From: an uncultured Lachnospiraceae bacterium
GTDB lineage: Bacteria > Bacillota > Clostridia > Lachnospirales > Lachnospiraceae
Reading direction: 5' to 3'
Assembly: GCA_910589385.1 (NCBI GenBank)
Contig: CAJUTU010000009.1
Span: 1 to 64,000, forward strand
Length of the DNA stretch: 64,000 nt
Shown here: positions 62,175-64,000 of the stretch, one piece after another
How the letters are laid out: each line of letters opens with the position of its first letter
How positions within the stretch are numbered: the first letter of the stretch is position 1
Made by a program: the position numbers and the translations under genes
Notes under the pieces: generated by a model
Told to the model about the DNA's origin: nothing
The model's input: only the letters and a program-made list of their open reading frames with translations
The model's database searches: none

Positions 62175-63377
62175 TTAGGTTAAAAGTTCCGAAATAAAAT
62201 CTACTGCTCTTTCACTGGCATGTCCATCCTCATGTACACCATATCTGTCCAAAAACGCATCCACCCGATTCACGTACGCATCCTCGTCAAATTTCATAAT
62301 GTTCCCACAGAGCTCTTCCATCGTTTCTGCCATGTCAAAAGGCAGATCCCTATAATCAAACAGCAAATCATATTCATTTTCAAGATAATCATCCAAATCA
62401 GGTGCATACAGTAAAACCGGTTTTCTGATAAATGCCGGCTCAAACATAATACTTGAATAATCTGAAACAACTATGTCAAATGCGGAAACCAGTTCTTCGC
62501 TGTCCATATATGTGCTTACATCAAATACAAAATCTGGAAACTCCATTTCCTTAGCTGCCTCCACCACTGACGGATGAAGCCTCAGCGCTATCTTCCACTC
62601 GCCCCCAAATCGTTTCCCTAAGGCATCTTTAACCGCATGATAAGCAAAATCTATCTCACCGGGCTGATGAACTGTCTTTCCGCTTTCCCTGCTAAACCTG
62701 TATGTAGGGGCAAACATAAGAACATGTATATTTTCCGGGATTTCATAGCATGAATATACTTTCTTTTTGTTTTCCTGCGTACGAAACAATCCATCTGAAC
62801 GAGGCGAGCCTGCCATAATAAATTCCTTGTCAAAAGCGAATCCCTTTCTACAGGATTCTCTGTCAAACCAGCTTCCCGCCACAATGTAATCTATGATTTC
62901 GCTTTCACGTTTCCAAACGGAACGTTTCTCCTGCACACTGTTGAATGTTGCTGCATCCAAATAAAACCTCTTAAGCGTGATACTCGCCCAATGCTTTGTT
63001 TGAATGTATATCTGTCCTTCCCGCTTAACAAGCTCGTCTAATATTGGGAGATCTGATATCCATACCTTCGCCGTTTCCATCTCATAAATCACTTTTTTCC
63101 AGTTGCTTTTCTGAACCTTACGAACATAGTCCGGCAGTTTAGAATCCAATGATCCCACAAGCCAAACCAGATCCCAATCAGGATGCTTTACATGCATCGC
63201 CTCTGAAATGTATTTCTCATGATCTGCATAATCAGCAAACGCATTGAATACAATTTTACCAGCATCTATCTCCATCTCCAGGCAACGCTGAATATACTCC
63301 TCTTTTTTTTTCAACAGCGCTGCAAGATCATTTGCTTCTATTTCTTCCCACATACTCATATCAGATAACCTTTCCAT
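62175..63377 (-). CDS. CDP-glycerol glycerophosphotransferase-family protein
   Basis: A 400-residue protein of the TagB/TagF group. Conserved blocks are IYIQTKHWASITLK, MAGSPRSDGLFR, VLMFAPTYRF and the acceptor/donor motif DIVVSDYSSIMFEPAF. These enzymes transfer glycerol phosphate or ribitol phosphate from CDP-activated donors to a glycan or teichoic acid chain. The cytidylyltransferase-like module at 53948-56299 could supply the donor. Ribosome binding is unclear; MERLSDMSMWEE has three in-frame ATGs within the first nine codons and I keep the first. It starts five bases after the stop of the glycosyltransferase upstream. Confidence 0.88.
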   Translation of the reverse strand: MERLSDMSMWEEIEANDLAALLKKKEEYIQRCLEMEIDAGKIVFNAFADYADHEKYISEAMHVKHPDWDLVWLVGSLDSKLPDYVRKVQKSNWKKVIYEMETAKVWISDLPILDELVKREGQIYIQTKHWASITLKRFYLDAATFNSVQEKRSVWKRESEIIDYIVAGSWFDRESCRKGFAFDKEFIMAGSPRSDGLFRTQENKKKVYSCYEIPENIHVLMFAPTYRFSRESGKTVHQPGEIDFAYHAVKDALGKRFGGEWKIALRLHPSVVEAAKEMEFPDFVFDVSTYMDSEELVSAFDIVVSDYSSIMFEPAFIRKPVLLYAPDLDDYLENEYDLLFDYRDLPFDMAETMEELCGNIMKFDEDAYVNRVDAFLDRYGVHEDGHASERAVDFISELLT

Positions 63378-63381
63378 GCTT

Positions 63382-64000
63382 TTACCAGCTTAATGTCTCT
63401 AACAAAAAACAGTCCTCGTTATAGCAAAACCCTCTTTTTTCTAATTCTTCAAGTATTTCTATTTTCTGGTTTTTTACCCCGACAAGTATAATGCAGCTCT
63501 TATCCATAGATATTTTATCGGGTTTAGCAATCTCACTGCCCATAAATTTTCCCGTTTTATAAGTATCCACAAATCCCTTGATTTTAATGTCAGGAGCAAA
63601 CTTTGTCATAATTTCTCTGTAAAACGCTCCCCATTTTCCGGTTCCCCAGATATAACAGTCCTTTTTACTTCTCCTGATATAGTCAAATACATATTTTATC
63701 TTCCATAGATTTGTCTTCACAAATCCGCTGTTTGTGAGTCCGCCGCTGTTTCTATCATAGCAATCCACCATCCCGGAGAAATCTTCTTTCAAATCCTCCA
63801 CGGTATACTGCGCCTTCTCTCTCTTTCTACAGGTAAAATCAGAAAGAATGTCTTCATAGCAGTTTATCAGCTGCCTGGACACAGCCCGTTCCGAATGCAT
63901 ATTCAAATAGACATTCCTCGCGTTTTTTGCTATTTGCTTAGACTTTTCTGTCCCATAATCCCTAACAAAACGTATCATTGCTTCCAAGATATCATCTGCC
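63382..64000 (-). CDS. C-terminal part of a glycosyltransferase with Rossmann-like module (5' end off the right edge)
   Basis: Reading frame open from the window edge; at least 205 residues plus a stop. The beginning, DILEAMIRFVRDYG ... QIAKNARNVYL, is the C-terminal helix pattern of GT4/GT-B glycosyltransferases. Residues about 120-200 of the visible part form a module CYIWGTGKWGAFYREIM ... KGFVDTYKTGKFMG ... EIAKPDKIS, similar in outline to the FGAG...DNN modules of three downstream proteins. The start codon is not in the window; an internal TTG at 63987 is not the start. It heads the glycan cluster visible here. Confidence 0.7.
   Translation of the reverse strand, partial: ADDILEAMIRFVRDYGTEKSKQIAKNARNVYLNMHSERAVSRQLINCYEDILSDFTCRKREKAQYTVEDLKEDFSGMVDCYDRNSGGLTNSGFVKTNLWKIKYVFDYIRRSKKDCYIWGTGKWGAFYREIMTKFAPDIKIKGFVDTYKTGKFMGSEIAKPDKISMDKSCIILVGVKNQKIEILEELEKRGFCYNEDCFLLETLSW

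Overview
The window reads as a chromosomal segment of a gut-type Clostridia bacterium, most likely a Lachnospiraceae member. The support is strong AGGAGG-type ribosome binding sites, TTGACA/TATAAT-like promoters with 17-base spacers, moderate G+C, and several protein families that are frequent in that family (DUF4358, DUF5711, DHHW, DUF2752, M29 aminopeptidase). No tRNA, rRNA, CRISPR array or intact insertion sequence lies inside the window. A strong leftward promoter at the extreme left, followed by rRNA-leader-like sequence, suggests that an rRNA operon begins just outside. No species name can be given from sequence alone.

Layout. 0.3-7.4 kb (minus): an envelope block with a 34-residue membrane protein that has its own promoter and terminator, a zinc-ribbon/CD225 protein, a DUF2752 protein, and a polysaccharide O-acylation set (SGNH hydrolase, a repeat-bearing DUF4358 protein, an MBOAT acyltransferase and a DHHW protein). 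7.4-11.4 kb: purine genes purE-purM-purN-purD followed by trxA and a terminator. 11.5-15.6 kb: a long M29 aminopeptidase, two small membrane proteins, a 49-residue peptide and pyrE. 15.7-19.2 kb (plus): a MacB/FtsX-type ABC exporter. 19.2-25.6 kb (minus): a second ABC system (two ABC-2 permeases, a membrane-anchored protein, an ATPase) with its own two-component system.

25.7-31.2 kb (plus) is the most interesting regulatory unit. A response regulator and histidine kinase are followed by VTC-domain, DUF4956 and CotH-kinase genes. The promoters of the regulator operon and of the VTC operon carry the same direct-repeat operator (TCAAT twice, 11 bases apart) at identical distance from the -10 box. 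This argues that the regulator controls both itself and the VTC/CotH genes. 31.3-39.9 kb holds a 63-residue protein, glgB, several membrane-associated proteins (CvpA, DUF5711, a LysM protein with a decayed JAB/MPN-like domain) and an HtrA protease. 40.0-48.7 kb is sugar metabolism: transaldolase and split transketolase behind a clear promoter, a LacI-family regulator, a large hybrid sensor kinase, and rhaD with an operator-like palindrome.

48.7-51.7 kb contains a radical-SAM protein and then a stretch of small and decayed genes. 51.7-64 kb (minus) is a surface-glycan cluster that continues past the right edge. It has GDP-mannose and GDP-L-fucose synthesis genes (manA, manC, gmd, fcl), a GT2 glycosyltransferase, a CDP-glycerol-type glycerophosphotransferase, a glycosyltransferase tail, two paralogous TIM-barrel proteins (one with its metal ligands replaced), and a 783-residue protein that combines methyltransferase-like, kinase-like, Rossmann-like and cytidylyltransferase modules. 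Four proteins of this cluster share a similar FGAG...DNN Rossmann-like module.
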